A stretch of DNA of 64,000 bases from an uncultured Pseudoxanthomonas sp. (GTDB lineage Bacteria > Pseudomonadota > Gammaproteobacteria > Xanthomonadales > Xanthomonadaceae): contig CAMLGZ010000017.1 of assembly GCA_946479745.1 (NCBI GenBank), positions 1 through 64,000 of the forward strand, written 5' to 3'. Under the pieces are notes generated by a model. The model saw only the letters and a list, made by a program, of their open reading frames with translations. It was not told the DNA's origin and ran no database searches. The position numbers were made by a program, and so were the translations under genes. Below, piece after piece: positions 43,276 to 52,490 of this stretch (within the stretch, counting starts at the first letter, position 1; each line of letters begins with the position of its first letter).

Positions 43276-43294
43276 GGGCCGGTATCGCCGGCCC
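43276..43294 (+). promoter_or_regulatory. Hairpin in the dnaG leader
   Basis: Perfect seven-base stem GGGCCGG / CCGGCCC with a TATCG loop, 26 bases before dnaG. No T run follows, so it is more likely an mRNA structure than a terminator. The rest of the 227-base gap holds the promoter regions of the two divergent genes. Confidence 0.5.
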
Positions 43295-43319
43295 CGCAAC
43301 CGAGGCTTCCTACCCCAGC

Positions 43320-45047
43320 ATGGCGCGCATTCCCGACGCCTTTATCGACGACCTCCTGGCGCGCACCGACATCGTCGAGGTGATCGGCACGCGCGTGCCA
43401 CTGAAACGGCAGGGCAAGGAGTATTCGGCGCGCTGCCCGTTCCACGACGAGCGTTCGCCGTCGTTCACTGTGTCGCAGACCAAGCAGTTCTACCACTGCT
43501 TCGGTTGCGGGGCGCACGGCACGGCTATCTCGTTCCTGATGAACTACGACCGCCTGGAATTCCTGGATGCGGTCGACGAGTTGGCCAAGCGCGTGGGCAT
43601 GGAAGTGCCCAAGGAAACGCGCACGCGCAACGAGACCGACGATGGCCGCGACATGTACGCGGCATTGGATGCGGCCGCGAAGTTCTTCCAACGGCAATTG
43701 GAAAGCAACGAGAAAGCGAAGGCCTATCTCGATCAGCGCGGCGTGGACGAAAGCATCCGCACGCAGTTCTCCATCGGCTATGCGCCGGATGGTTTTTCCG
43801 GACTCAAGGACGCGCTGGGCACGGACGAACGCAGGATCAAACTGCTGGACAAGACCGGCATGCTGTCCAGGAGCGACAACGGCCGCGTTTACGACAAGTT
43901 CCGCGACCGGGTGATGTTCCCCATCCACGACCGCCGCGGCCGCGTGATCGCTTTCGGCGGCCGCGTGCTGGCCAAGGACGACGGCCCCAAATACCTCAAC
44001 TCGCCGGAAACCCCGCTGTTCCACAAGGGCCGCGAACTCTACGGCCTGTGGCAGGTGCGCCAGGCCAACCAGAAGATCGAGCGGCTGGTGGTGGTGGAGG
44101 GCTATATGGATGTGGTGTCGTTGTTCCAGTACGGAGTGACGCAAGCCGTCGCCACGCTGGGCACGGCGACTACGCCCGATCACGCGGAATTGCTGTTCCG
44201 CAATTCGCCTGACGTGTATTTCTGTTTCGACGGCGACGCCGCCGGCCAGCGCGCCGCCTGGAAGGCGCTGGAATCGGTGCTGCCGCGCATGAAGGACGGG
44301 CGCCAGGCGTTCTTCCTGTTCCTGCCCGATGGCGAAGATCCGGACAGCATCGTGCGCAGCGAAGGCGCGCCTGGTTTCGACACGCGCCTGCAACAGGCCA
44401 CGCCGTTATCGCAGTTCTTCTATGACGAGCTGGGTAAGGACGTGAAGTTGTCCACGCTGGATGGCAAAGCGCGCCTGGCCGAGCGCGCCAAGCCCTTGCT
44501 GGCGCAGATTCCGGACGGTGCGTTCGGTGACCTGATGCGGCAGCGGCTGGGTGAAATCACCGGCGTAGGCGTGCAACGCCAGGCCGCGCTGCCCGAGAAG
44601 CCAAAGACCGTCTCGCGCCTGCCGGCGCAGGCGCAGAAACGCAGTCTGGTGCGCGCTGCGATCTCGGTATTGCTGCAACAACCCTCCCTGGCGCTGGCGC
44701 TTGAGCCGCCCTACGCGTTCAAGGATCTCAAGCATCCCGGCATTGAATTGCTGGTGGAACTGCTTTCGCTGGTGCATGCACGCCCCGAGATCACCACCGG
44801 CGCGCTGCTGCAGCACTTCGCCGAACGCGAAGAACTGGTCGCCTTGCAGAAGCTCGCTTCGCATGCGCTCCCCGGCAACGATGCGACCTGGCGCATGGAG
44901 TTGCAGGACGCCGCTGCGCAGCTGGAACGGCAGACCGTGGAGCAACGCATCGAGGAGCTGCAGGCCAAGAACCGCGATGGCGGCCTGGACGAAACCGATA
45001 AATACGAATTGCGCGCCCTGCTGCAGGCCCGCATCGGCCGAGGTTGA
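43320..45047 (+). CDS. dnaG: DNA primase
   Basis: Makes RNA primers for replication; 575 aa, typical. Begins MARIPDAFIDDLLARTDIVE. The zinc-binding domain has CPFHDERSPSF and FYHCFGCGAHGTAISFLMNY (CHC2 ligands). The RNA-polymerase core has FRDRVMFPIHDRRGRVIAFG, the TOPRIM motif VVVEGYMDVVSLFQYG (catalytic Glu) and YFCFDGDAAGQRAAWKALE (Asp-x-Asp). The C-terminal 150 residues form the DnaB-interacting helicase-binding region. No rpoD follows; instead a GTAG element and the convergent ctaB end. The reading frame starts directly behind a hairpin leader without a strong Shine-Dalgarno. Confidence 0.98.
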   Translation: MARIPDAFIDDLLARTDIVEVIGTRVPLKRQGKEYSARCPFHDERSPSFTVSQTKQFYHCFGCGAHGTAISFLMNYDRLEFLDAVDELAKRVGMEVPKETRTRNETDDGRDMYAALDAAAKFFQRQLESNEKAKAYLDQRGVDESIRTQFSIGYAPDGFSGLKDALGTDERRIKLLDKTGMLSRSDNGRVYDKFRDRVMFPIHDRRGRVIAFGGRVLAKDDGPKYLNSPETPLFHKGRELYGLWQVRQANQKIERLVVVEGYMDVVSLFQYGVTQAVATLGTATTPDHAELLFRNSPDVYFCFDGDAAGQRAAWKALESVLPRMKDGRQAFFLFLPDGEDPDSIVRSEGAPGFDTRLQQATPLSQFFYDELGKDVKLSTLDGKARLAERAKPLLAQIPDGAFGDLMRQRLGEITGVGVQRQAALPEKPKTVSRLPAQAQKRSLVRAAISVLLQQPSLALALEPPYAFKDLKHPGIELLVELLSLVHARPEITTGALLQHFAEREELVALQKLASHALPGNDATWRMELQDAAAQLERQTVEQRIEELQAKNRDGGLDETDKYELRALLQARIGRG

Positions 45048-45061
45048 CCGCCCTTGCGCGT

Positions 45062-45148
45062 GTAGGAGCTGCGTAAGCTGCGATCGCAACAATTCCGCAC
45101 ATGTGTCGAGTGGCCCGCGATTTCGGTCGCAGCTTACGCAGCTCCTAC
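45062..45148. repeat. GTAGGAGCTGCG-type REP pair
   Basis: Perfect 22-base arms opening GTAGGAGCTGCGTAAGCTGC and closing with its complement, separated by about 43 bases. It lies in the convergent gap between dnaG and ctaB. Confidence 0.95.
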
Positions 45149-45236
45149 GTGCAAGGCAGATGCCGGCGGCGCCGCAGCACGACAAGCTTGGGCATCGAGC
45201 ATAGGCCATACGGACAATGGGCGGAGGGCGTATTGC

Positions 45237-46169
45237 TCAGGATTGCGGCACGAACTCGATCAGCGAAGCCGGCTGCAGCAACGGCATCAGCCAGTGGTCG
45301 ACCAGCAGGAAGGCGAACAGCGCCATCAGGTAGACGATGGAATAATTGAACACACGCATCGGGAAGTAGTCGTCGGGTGGGTCCAGCAACCGCCACGCGT
45401 ACCACAGGAACACCGCCCCCAGCACCAGCGCCCCGCCCAGGTAGAAGAATCCGCTCATGCCGATGATGCACGGCAGCACCGTCACTTCCACCAGCAGCAC
45501 CGTGTAGAACAGAATCTGCCAGCGCGTGTAGGTCACGCCGTGGGTGACCGGAAGCATCGGCACCAGCGCACGCGCGTAGTCTTCGCGGCGGAAGATAGCC
45601 AACGCCCAGAAATGCGGCGGCGTCCACACGAAGATGATCAGCACCAGCAACAACGCATGCGCCCAATCCCACTGCCCGGTCATGCCGGTCACCGCAGCCC
45701 AACCCAACAGCGGCGGCGCCGCGCCGGCAATGCCGCCGATGACGATGTTCTGCGGCGTGGCGCGTTTCAGGAACACGGTGTAGACCACCGCATAGCCGAT
45801 CAGCGAAGCGAAGGTCAGCACAGCAGTGATCGTGTTGACCCATAGCAGCAGCACTGCCATTGAAATCGCCGCCAGCACCAGCGCGAATATCAACGCCTGC
45901 CAAGGCTGCAGTTCTCCCACCACCAGCGGACGCCACGAAGTGCGCGCCATCTTGGCGTCGATGCGCGCGTCCAGAATCTGGTTGATCGCGGCCGCGCTTG
46001 AGGCGGCCAACCAGATGCCGAGGAAGCCGAGTGCGCCGTGCTTCAGCTGCTGCGCATCGGGCATGCCGTCGATGGCCAGCAGCATGCCCACCAGCGCGGT
46101 GAACACGATCAGCGCGACGACGCGCGGCTTGGTGAGGCTCCAGTACTGGCGCACGACCGACATCTTCAT
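45237..46169 (-). CDS. ctaB: Protohaem IX farnesyltransferase (haem O synthase)
   Basis: Integral membrane prenyltransferase that converts haem B to haem O for haem-copper oxidases; 310 aa with about nine helices. Motifs: [20 protein letters not shown], the Asp-rich [20 protein letters not shown] (N-x-x-x-D-x-x-x-D) and [20 protein letters not shown] with the second Asp region. The ATG at 46169 overlaps the ctaA stop by four bases (ATGA), which fixes the start against a longer open frame. Last gene of the oxidase assembly operon, acting before CtaA. Confidence 0.97.
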   Translation of the reverse strand: MKMSVVRQYWSLTKPRVVALIVFTALVGMLLAIDGMPDAQQLKHGALGFLGIWLAASSAAAINQILDARIDAKMARTSWRPLVVGELQPWQALIFALVLAAISMAVLLLWVNTITAVLTFASLIGYAVVYTVFLKRATPQNIVIGGIAGAAPPLLGWAAVTGMTGQWDWAHALLLVLIIFVWTPPHFWALAIFRREDYARALVPMLPVTHGVTYTRWQILFYTVLLVEVTVLPCIIGMSGFFYLGGALVLGAVFLWYAWRLLDPPDDYFPMRVFNYSIVYLMALFAFLLVDHWLMPLLQPASLIEFVPQS

Positions 46170-47329
46170 TCCAACTTGCGCAGGCGCGCCAGCAGCGAGA
46201 CCAAAGCGAACAACAGCAGTGCGGCGCCGGCATTGTGGGCGACGGCCACATGCAGCGGCAGCGCGAGCTTGACGTTGAGTATGCCCAGTGAGACCTGGCT
46301 TACCACCAGCACGATCAAAGCCGTGGACCAACTGCGCATACCAGGCGTGCGCAGCAGGCGTACGGCGAACGTCAGCAGATACAGCGCCAGGATCACGGCG
46401 ACGATGCGGTGCGCCATCTGGATGGCGATGCGCGAGGCGCCGTCCAGCACGCCGCCTTCATAATCCACGCCGACGCCGCGCCAGAGCACGAAACCTTCGC
46501 GGAAATCGTGCGGCGGCCACCATTGGCCCACGCACTTGGGGAAATTGTCCGCCGACCAGCTGCCCGCGCCGCAGGACAACGCCGCGTAGTTGGCGCTGAC
46601 CCAGCCGCCGAGTGCGATCTGCAGCCCCAGCAGCACCAGTCCGGCGATCACCCATCGCTTCAGCGCGATCGCTTCGACCACGATGATCGGCCGGTCGATC
46701 GCGCGCCACGCCATCCAGGTCAGCAGCGCGAAAGTGGTCAGACCGCCGAGCAGATGGCCCATGACCACGATGGGCTTGAGCAGCCAGGTCACCGTCCACA
46801 TACCCAGCAATGCCTGGAAGATGATGACCGCCAAGGTCAGCGCTCCGACGCGCGCAAGGTCGACATTGGACCAGCGCAACGCTGCGAATAGCAGGATGAT
46901 TTCACCCAGGATCGCCAGCGCCGACGCGGCCTGATGTTCACCGCGCATGTACAAAGGAATCGCGGCCGCCACCAGCAAAGAGGCGACGACGATCTGCGCG
47001 ATGCCGTAGCGGCGCTTGCGCGCGGCCAGTACCGCCAGCAGCAACACCAGCACGCCCAGCGAACCGGCCAGCATCCTGTGCACCTGCTCGCGCCAGGCTT
47101 TGTTCGTTTCGAACGGACGTATCGCACTGGCGGCGTGATCGTTCACTTCGCTGGCGGCCTGCGGCCACGCGGCGCGGCCGTAGCAGGTCGGCCAGTCGGG
47201 ACAGCTCAGGCCGGCATCTGACAAGCGCACGAAGGCGCCGAATACCACCACGCACAAGGTGAGCGCGACGGCGAGCCAGGCGAAGCGGTGGAAATGCTTG
47301 TAGACGGCGGGACGGGCGAGCAGGTTCAT
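46166..47329 (-). CDS. ctaA: Haem A synthase (COX15/CtaA)
   Basis: Membrane enzyme that oxidises the haem O methyl to the formyl of haem A; 387 aa, about eight helices in two related halves. Features: [20 protein letters not shown] (cysteine pair of the first periplasmic loop), [20 protein letters not shown] with a haem-ligand His, [40 protein letters not shown] with the second Cys loop, and [19 protein letters not shown]. The start is the ATG at 47329, sharing one base with the stop of the upstream gene (TGATG). It is co-translated with ctaB downstream. Confidence 0.97.
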   Translation of the reverse strand: MNLLARPAVYKHFHRFAWLAVALTLCVVVFGAFVRLSDAGLSCPDWPTCYGRAAWPQAASEVNDHAASAIRPFETNKAWREQVHRMLAGSLGVLVLLLAVLAARKRRYGIAQIVVASLLVAAAIPLYMRGEHQAASALAILGEIILLFAALRWSNVDLARVGALTLAVIIFQALLGMWTVTWLLKPIVVMGHLLGGLTTFALLTWMAWRAIDRPIIVVEAIALKRWVIAGLVLLGLQIALGGWVSANYAALSCGAGSWSADNFPKCVGQWWPPHDFREGFVLWRGVGVDYEGGVLDGASRIAIQMAHRIVAVILALYLLTFAVRLLRTPGMRSWSTALIVLVVSQVSLGILNVKLALPLHVAVAHNAGAALLLFALVSLLARLRKLE

Positions 47330-47925
47330 CAGATCAACTTGAGCAATTTCGAAACGTCGGTGCGGATGAAGCCCGGATCGGTGCCCGGTGCATAGCGCAG
47401 GATCACGAAACCGTTGGGGTCGATCACATAGACCGGCACGCCGGCGGGATCGTTCACGCGGGGCAAGGCGGCCAACAGCTCGGGCGTGGGCTGCAACTGG
47501 CGCAGCGATACGGTGTCGGGCGCACCGGCGGGACGCGGGCCGATCCACAGGATTTCGACATGGTCGGCGTTGTTGCCGAACAGCTGCCACACCACGTCCA
47601 GGTCCTTGGCCAGTTTCAGGCAGTCGCTGGTGCAGTCGGTGGGCGGCGCGACCGCGATCCGCCACATGCGTTCGGCGGGGCGCCATGCATAGTCGCCTCC
47701 GTCCTTCAGCTTGGGCACCACTGCGCGCGCATCCACCGCCGGGCGCAGCATCTCGCCATGGGCCTTGGTCCCGTGCGGCTGCCAGCCGCTGAAGCGCAAC
47801 ACGCCGGCACCGAAGATCGTGCCGAAGAACAGCAAAAAGATCAGCACCAGGATCCAGCGTCCGCGGCGGATCCGTGCCGCCTCGGAGGGAGTCGGATGAG
47901 GGGGGGTCGAATTCATGTCCGGCAT
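47329..47925 (-). CDS. SCO-like thioredoxin-fold membrane protein of the oxidase assembly operon
   Basis: Membrane-anchored protein of 198 aa: one N-terminal helix (WILVLIFLLFFGTIFGAGVL, about residues 24-43), then a periplasmic domain. PPTDCTSDCLKLAKDLDV has two cysteines with the C-x-x-x-C spacing of SCO copper chaperones. The C-terminal VPVYVIDPNGFVILRYAPGT looks like the closing strands of a thioredoxin fold. The distal histidine that completes the SCO copper site is not apparent. Such proteins regularly sit between SURF1 and CtaA genes in gammaproteobacteria, so an assembly role (copper or thiol handling for the CuA site) is likely but unproven. Its stop overlaps the ctaA start. Confidence 0.82.
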   Translation of the reverse strand: MPDMNSTPPHPTPSEAARIRRGRWILVLIFLLFFGTIFGAGVLRFSGWQPHGTKAHGEMLRPAVDARAVVPKLKDGGDYAWRPAERMWRIAVAPPTDCTSDCLKLAKDLDVVWQLFGNNADHVEILWIGPRPAGAPDTVSLRQLQPTPELLAALPRVNDPAGVPVYVIDPNGFVILRYAPGTDPGFIRTDVSKLLKLI

Positions 47926-47943
47926 TTTCTCATGCGCAGCGGT

Positions 47944-48684
47944 TCAACGCCGCCGGCGCCGGCGCAACGTCAGCACCAGGGCCGTGATCAACACCGCCAG
48001 CGCCAGCCCGAACCATTGCACCGCGTAGCCGAGGTGGCGTTCCGGCGGCAGCGTGTTGGGCAGGATGTGCAGGTCGCGGAGGTAGCCGACCTTGAGCGCG
48101 GGATCCAGGCGCAGCACGCGCGGAGCGAGCGTCGGCAGTTTGAGCACGCTGGCAAGCATCGCATGGTCAAGGCTGGTCGCCAGCAGTGTGCCGTCTGGCT
48201 GCGGCGAGACGACTGCGGCGGCCAGGCCCGCCGATGGCGGTGGCGCCAACAAGCCAGACACCTGCATGGTGGCCGCAAAATCGTCGACGTGGGGAAGGGT
48301 GCGGTCGCCCGGAAGCGGTAGCCACCCCAGCTCGACCAGCACGGGCGGCGTAGCGGCGGCATCGGCCTGGGGCACACTGGGTTGGAACACGCGGTAGACG
48401 CGCACGCCCGAACGCCCTTCGCTGATCTGGTTATCCAGCAATATCGCGGGCTTGTCCAGAAAACGGCCCTCGCCTTGCGTCCAGTCGTATGCGTTGGCAC
48501 GCGATGGATCGGCTGCAGCACGTAGCGGCAGAGGCTTGCGTGCGGCCAGCACGCCCTGCGATTGGGTCAGCATCGCCTGCTTCTGTTTGCCGCGATCCAG
48601 CTGCCAGACACCGAGGCCGCAAAACAACGCCATCGCCAGCACGGCAAGCCCCCAACCGAACAGACCGTTGCTGGTCCGCCTCAC
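47944..48684 (-). CDS. SURF1/Shy1 family oxidase assembly protein
   Basis: Inner-membrane protein of 246 aa with a helix at each end (GLAVLAMALFCGLGVWQLDR and WFGLALAVLITALVLTLRRR) and a periplasmic domain between. SURF1 family members assist haem A insertion into subunit I. Family features: GVWQLDRGKQKQAML near the N terminus, FLDKPAILLDNQISEGRSGV, VRVYRVFQPS, VLVELGWLPLPGDR and RHLGYAVQWFGLAL. It is 18 bases before the SCO-like gene and divergent from the small twin-helix protein gene. Confidence 0.94.
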   Translation of the reverse strand: MRRTSNGLFGWGLAVLAMALFCGLGVWQLDRGKQKQAMLTQSQGVLAARKPLPLRAAADPSRANAYDWTQGEGRFLDKPAILLDNQISEGRSGVRVYRVFQPSVPQADAAATPPVLVELGWLPLPGDRTLPHVDDFAATMQVSGLLAPPPSAGLAAAVVSPQPDGTLLATSLDHAMLASVLKLPTLAPRVLRLDPALKVGYLRDLHILPNTLPPERHLGYAVQWFGLALAVLITALVLTLRRRRRR

Positions 48685-48738
48685 GCGTGCTTGCCCCGCG
48701 CCTGCGATAATGGGCGTCTACCGCTGGACGAAAGCACC

Positions 48739-48957
48739 ATGAACGACTCGCTGAAAACCCTGCTGATCATCGCGTTCCTGATAGTGATCCTGTGGAACCT
48801 GGGCGCCGGCCTGTACTACCTGCTGGTCGACAAGGGCCAGAGCAAGCGTACCGTCAATGCACTGACCCGGCGTATCGCCTTTTCGGTTGCGCTGATCCTG
48901 CTGGTGGCGCTGGGCATCTATACCGGGGTGATCAGGCCGCACGGCATCGGCGGCTGA
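48739..48957 (+). CDS. Small two-helix membrane protein (DUF2909/twin transmembrane type)
   Basis: 72 aa from the ATG at 48739; a longer in-frame opening upstream is antisense to SURF1 and rejected. Two hydrophobic helices (LLIIAFLIVILWNLGAGLYY and RIAFSVALILLVALGIYTGV) are joined by a basic loop (DKGQSKRTVNALTRR). Short proteins of this kind are found inside the oxidase cluster, between coxC and SURF1 and on the opposite strand, in Pseudomonas and Xanthomonas relatives. Function unknown; a role in oxidase assembly is inferred from position. It ends eight bases before a long palindromic element. Confidence 0.85.
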   Translation: MNDSLKTLLIIAFLIVILWNLGAGLYYLLVDKGQSKRTVNALTRRIAFSVALILLVALGIYTGVIRPHGIGG

Positions 48958-48965
48958 TATTTTTT

Positions 48966-49172
48966 CCCTTCTCCCACCGGGAGAAGGTGGCGCGTAGCGC
49001 CGGATGAGGGAATGGGTTATCAGCTTGTAGTGGAGTTTCAGCAAGTAGGTTTTTGAACCTAGCTCTGATACTTCGATAACTCTCTTGAATCAATCCAGAC
49101 TTCCAACTTGCACTAACGCGGATAAGCCATTCCCTCATCCGCCCTTCGGGCACCTTCTCCCGAAGGAGAAGG
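48966..49172. repeat. Long REP-like element, CCTTCTCCC/GGATGAGGG type
   Basis: Terminal hairpins at 48966-48987 and 49153-49172, inner arms GGATGAGGGAATGG (from 49002) and CCATTCCCTCATCC (49127-49140), with a roughly 110-base loop. Same family as 16835-17019 and the element inside putA. It separates the twin-helix gene from coxC. Confidence 0.93.
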
Positions 49173-49179
49173 AAGTGCA

Positions 49180-50058
49180 TCAAAGCACGTAGACGAACAG
49201 GAACAACCCCAGCCACACCACGTCGACGAAGTGCCAGTACCACGCGGCCGCCTCGAATGCGAAATGGTTGTCCTTGGTGAAATGGCCCTTGGCCACGCGC
49301 AGCCACATGATCAACAGCATCAGCGTGCCCAGGAACACGTGCGCGCCGTGGAAGCCGGTGAGCATGAAGAAGGTGGAACCGTAGATGCCCGAACCCAGGG
49401 TCAGGTTCAATTCCTTGTAGGCGTGGATGTACTCCTCCGCCTGGAAGGTCAGGAACAGGCAGCCCAGCACCACGGTCAGGCCCAGCCAGATCAGCACCTG
49501 CTTGCGGTTGGCCGCTTTCAGCGCGTGGTGGGCGATGGTCAGGGTCACGCCCGAGCTCAGCAGGATCAGGGTATTGACCAGCGGCAGGCCCCAAGCCGGG
49601 ATGGTCTGGAACGCACCGCCGACCTGCGCCGGGCCCGAGGTCGGCCAAGCCGCGCTGAAACCGTCCCACAGCAGTGCATTGGTCATCACGCCGTCGCCTT
49701 CGCCGCCCAGCCACGGCAGCGCCAGGTTGCGTGCGTAGAACAGCGCGCCGAAGAACGCGCCGAAGAACATCACTTCGGAGAAGATGAACCACACCATGCC
49801 CATGCGGAACGACACATCGACCTGCTTGTTGTAATGGCCGTGGATCGATTCGCGGATCACATCGCCGAACCACATGAACAACGTGGCGCAGAGCATGACG
49901 ATGCCGGCGAAGAACGCCCATTTGCCCCACACCGTCTCGTTGAGCCAGCTGGCCACGCCCAACATGGTGGTGAACATGGCGATGGAGCCCACGAACGGCC
50001 ACTTGCTGTGGTGCGGTACGTAGTAGACGTTGGCGTCCGGCGAATGCGATTGGGCCAT
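49180..50058 (-). CDS. coxC: Cytochrome c oxidase subunit III
   Basis: Seven-helix subunit of the aa3-type terminal oxidase, 292 aa. Features: YVPHHSKWPFVGSIAMFTTM at the N terminus, MGMVWFIFSEVMFFGAFFGA (family signature with the conserved Glu), LWDGFSAAWPTSGPAQVGGA, GSTFFMLTGFHGAHVFLGTL, and the C-terminal FEAAAWYWHFVDVVWLGLF. It is fourth in the coxB-coxA-small ORF-ctaG-coxC order. The ends of the reading frame agree with family length. A palindromic element starts seven bases after the stop. Confidence 0.98.
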   Translation of the reverse strand: MAQSHSPDANVYYVPHHSKWPFVGSIAMFTTMLGVASWLNETVWGKWAFFAGIVMLCATLFMWFGDVIRESIHGHYNKQVDVSFRMGMVWFIFSEVMFFGAFFGALFYARNLALPWLGGEGDGVMTNALLWDGFSAAWPTSGPAQVGGAFQTIPAWGLPLVNTLILLSSGVTLTIAHHALKAANRKQVLIWLGLTVVLGCLFLTFQAEEYIHAYKELNLTLGSGIYGSTFFMLTGFHGAHVFLGTLMLLIMWLRVAKGHFTKDNHFAFEAAAWYWHFVDVVWLGLFLFVYVL

Positions 50059-50092
50059 GGCGGGCTCGTTCCTGTTGCTGATCTTGTGGTGT

Positions 50093-50686
50093 TTACGGGG
50101 CCGCGAGCGGCGATGACGAAGTCTTGCCCGAACCCAGACGCGCGGTCAGGGCATCGTTCTTGAAGAAGGTATACGACAACGTGATGGTTTTCACGTCGGC
50201 CGGCAGATCGGGATCGACGATGAAACGCACCGGCATGTCGCGCTTCTCGCCGGCCTGCAGGGTCTGGGCGGTGAAGCAGAAACATTCGGTCTTGGTGAAG
50301 TAGCCCGAGGCGCGCGCCGGCGCCACCGAAGGCACCGCGCTGCCGACGATGGCGTTTTTGCCGTCGTTGCGCGCGAAATACAGGGCTTCGTTCAACTCGC
50401 CCGGCACCACCTGCATGGTCAGCTGTTCCGGATGGAACGCCCACGGCAGTTTGGAATTCACGCCGCCATCGAACTGCACGGTCACCGTGCGCGCTTTCTT
50501 GTCCAGCGCGGCAGCGCGGGCTTCGCCGGGTCCCTGTTCCAGACGGATTCCGAATACCTTTTCGCAGGCGATGCGGTACAGCGGCACCAGCGAAAAGGTG
50601 AAGGCGAAGGCCGCCAGCGAAACGCCCACCAGCTTGAACAACCCGGCCGTGTTGGACCTGGCTATGTTGGGCTTGTCCATACTCAT
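50093..50686 (-). CDS. ctaG: Cytochrome c oxidase assembly protein CtaG/COX11
   Basis: Membrane-anchored copper chaperone that delivers copper to the CuB site of subunit I; 197 aa. One N-terminal helix ([20 protein letters not shown]) is followed by a periplasmic immunoglobulin-like domain. The copper motif [19 protein letters not shown] contains Cys-x-Cys as in COX11. [13 protein letters not shown] carries the additional conserved Cys, and [19 protein letters not shown] is the C-terminal block. The ATG at 50686 overlaps the stop of the 44-aa ORF by four bases, so the start is well supported. Confidence 0.97.
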   Translation of the reverse strand: MSMDKPNIARSNTAGLFKLVGVSLAAFAFTFSLVPLYRIACEKVFGIRLEQGPGEARAAALDKKARTVTVQFDGGVNSKLPWAFHPEQLTMQVVPGELNEALYFARNDGKNAIVGSAVPSVAPARASGYFTKTECFCFTAQTLQAGEKRDMPVRFIVDPDLPADVKTITLSYTFFKNDALTARLGSGKTSSSPLAAP

Positions 50687-50817
50687 TGCGCGAGCACGCC
50701 GGACAGGATGAAGGCCAGGTAGATCACCAACGCGATCCCGCCGATCACCAACGCCGTACGCCCCGCGCGCTTGCGGCGCAGGGCGAGGTCATCAGCGGGG
50801 CGCACCGGATCGGCCAT
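50683..50817 (-). CDS. 44-aa single-helix membrane protein between coxA and ctaG
   Basis: A short frame from the ATG at 50817 to a TGA at 50685-50683, whose last bases overlap the ctaG start (ATGA). The product begins [20 protein letters not shown] and continues as one hydrophobic helix ([20 protein letters not shown]) ending VLAQ. That gives a cytoplasmic basic N terminus and a membrane anchor. It starts six bases after the coxA stop, so all three genes are tightly coupled. Tiny ORFs at this position are known in other proteobacterial oxidase operons and are thought to help assembly; this one is short enough to be missed by length cut-offs. Confidence 0.88.
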   Translation of the reverse strand: MADPVRPADDLALRRKRAGRTALVIGGIALVIYLAFILSGVLAQ

Positions 50818-50823
50818 GGCGGA

Positions 50824-52434
50824 TCAGTGGGTGACGTCGTCGTGGGCCAGGTCGCCCGGACGGATCACCGGCGGCGTGGTGAAGGTGTGATGCGGCGCCG
50901 GCGAAGGCACCGTCCATTCCAGGCCGCGCGCATGTTCCCAGGCGCGCGCTTCGGCCTTGGCGCCGTTGCGCAGCGAACTCAACAGAATCGCCGCCATCAG
51001 GAACGGAGTGACGAACATGCCGAACGCGCCGATCGAGCTGATCATGTTCCAGTCGGCGAACACCGGGTTGTAGTCCGGGATGCGGCGCGGCATGCCGGCC
51101 AGGCCCAGGAAGTGCTGCGGGAAGAACAGCAGGTTGACGAACACCATCGTCCACCAGAAATGCACCTTGCCCCAGAACTGGCTGTACATGCGGCCCGACC
51201 ACTTCGGCCACCAGTAGTAGACCGCGGCGATGATGCCGAACAAAGCGCCGGTGACCAGCACGTAGTGGAAGTGCGCGACCACGAAATAGGTGTCGTGATA
51301 TTGGAAGTCCGCCGGCACGATGGCCAGCATCAGCCCGGAGAAGCCACCGATGGTGAACAGGATCACGAAGGAGATCGCCCACAGCATCGGCACTTCGAAC
51401 GACAGCGAACCGCGCCACATGGTGCTGACCCAGTTGAACACCTTCACCCCGGTGGGGATGGCGATCAGCATGGTCGCGAACATGAAGTAGATTTCGCCGC
51501 CCAGCGGCATGCCCACGGTGAACATGTGGTGCGCCCAGACGATGAACGACAGGAACGCGATCGACGCGGTGGCGTACACCATGGCCTGGTAGCCGAACAG
51601 CGGCTTGCGGCTGAAGGTCGGCAGGATCTCGCTGGCGATGCCGAACGCCGGCAGGATCATGATGTAGACCTCCGGATGGCCGAAGAACCAGAAGATGTGC
51701 TGGAACATCACCGGGTCGCCGCCGCCGGCCGCGTTGAAGAACGAGGTGCCGAAGAACTTGTCGGTCAGCAGCATGGTCACCGCGCCAGCCAGCACCGGCA
51801 TCACCGCGATCAGCAGGAACGCGGTGATCAGCCAGGTCCAGCAGAAGATCGGCATCTTCAGCAGGTCGACGCCCGGGGCGCGCATGTTGAGGATGGTGGC
51901 GATGATGTTGATCGCGCCCATGATCGAGCTGATGCCCATCATGTGGATGGCGAAGATCGCCATCGCGACGTTGGCGCCGCCCTGCAGCATCAGCGGCGGA
52001 TACATGGTCCAGCCGCCCGCGGGCGCGCCGCCGGGGACGAACAGCGTCGACAGCAGCAGGGTGAAGGCGAACGGCAGGATCCAGAACGACCAGTTGTTCA
52101 TGCGCGGCAGCGCCATGTCCGGCGCGCCGATCTGCAGCGGCACCATCCAATTGGCCAGGCCCACGAACGCCGGCATCACTCCGCCGAAGATCATCACCAG
52201 CGCATGCATCGAGGTCATCTGGTTGAAGAACTCGGGCTTCACGTACTGCAGGCCCGGGGTCATCAGCTCCAGACGGATCATCACCGACATGGCCGCGCCA
52301 ATCAGGAACATGACGAAGCTGAAGATCAAATACAGCGTGCCGATGTCTTTGTGGTTGGTCGAGAAGAACCAACGCTCGACGAAGCTTTGCTTGTGGCCGT
52401 GATCGTCATGGTGGGCGACTTCGGAATAGGCCAT
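50824..52434 (-). CDS. coxA: Cytochrome c oxidase subunit I
   Basis: Catalytic 12-helix subunit of the aa3 oxidase carrying haem a and the haem a3-CuB centre, 536 aa. Motifs: FSTNHKDIGTLYLIFSFVMF at the N terminus, SMHALVMIFGGVMPAFVGLA with a haem a His, FWFFGHPEVYIMILPAFGIA (CuB His and the cross-linked Tyr), FIVWAHHMFTVGMPLGGEIY (the other CuB His pair) and TYFVVAHFHYVLVTGALFGI (haem a3 and haem a His). It sits between coxB, 56 bases upstream, and the 44-aa ORF. The protein pumps protons using electrons from cytochrome c, possibly cytochrome c4 encoded at 7.6 kb. Confidence 0.99.
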   Translation of the reverse strand: MAYSEVAHHDDHGHKQSFVERWFFSTNHKDIGTLYLIFSFVMFLIGAAMSVMIRLELMTPGLQYVKPEFFNQMTSMHALVMIFGGVMPAFVGLANWMVPLQIGAPDMALPRMNNWSFWILPFAFTLLLSTLFVPGGAPAGGWTMYPPLMLQGGANVAMAIFAIHMMGISSIMGAINIIATILNMRAPGVDLLKMPIFCWTWLITAFLLIAVMPVLAGAVTMLLTDKFFGTSFFNAAGGGDPVMFQHIFWFFGHPEVYIMILPAFGIASEILPTFSRKPLFGYQAMVYATASIAFLSFIVWAHHMFTVGMPLGGEIYFMFATMLIAIPTGVKVFNWVSTMWRGSLSFEVPMLWAISFVILFTIGGFSGLMLAIVPADFQYHDTYFVVAHFHYVLVTGALFGIIAAVYYWWPKWSGRMYSQFWGKVHFWWTMVFVNLLFFPQHFLGLAGMPRRIPDYNPVFADWNMISSIGAFGMFVTPFLMAAILLSSLRNGAKAEARAWEHARGLEWTVPSPAPHHTFTTPPVIRPGDLAHDDVTH

Positions 52435-52490
52435 GGGGTGTTACCTCAAAAAAATCGAATGCGGACTGGCGGAGGTCGAGCGCAGAGCGC

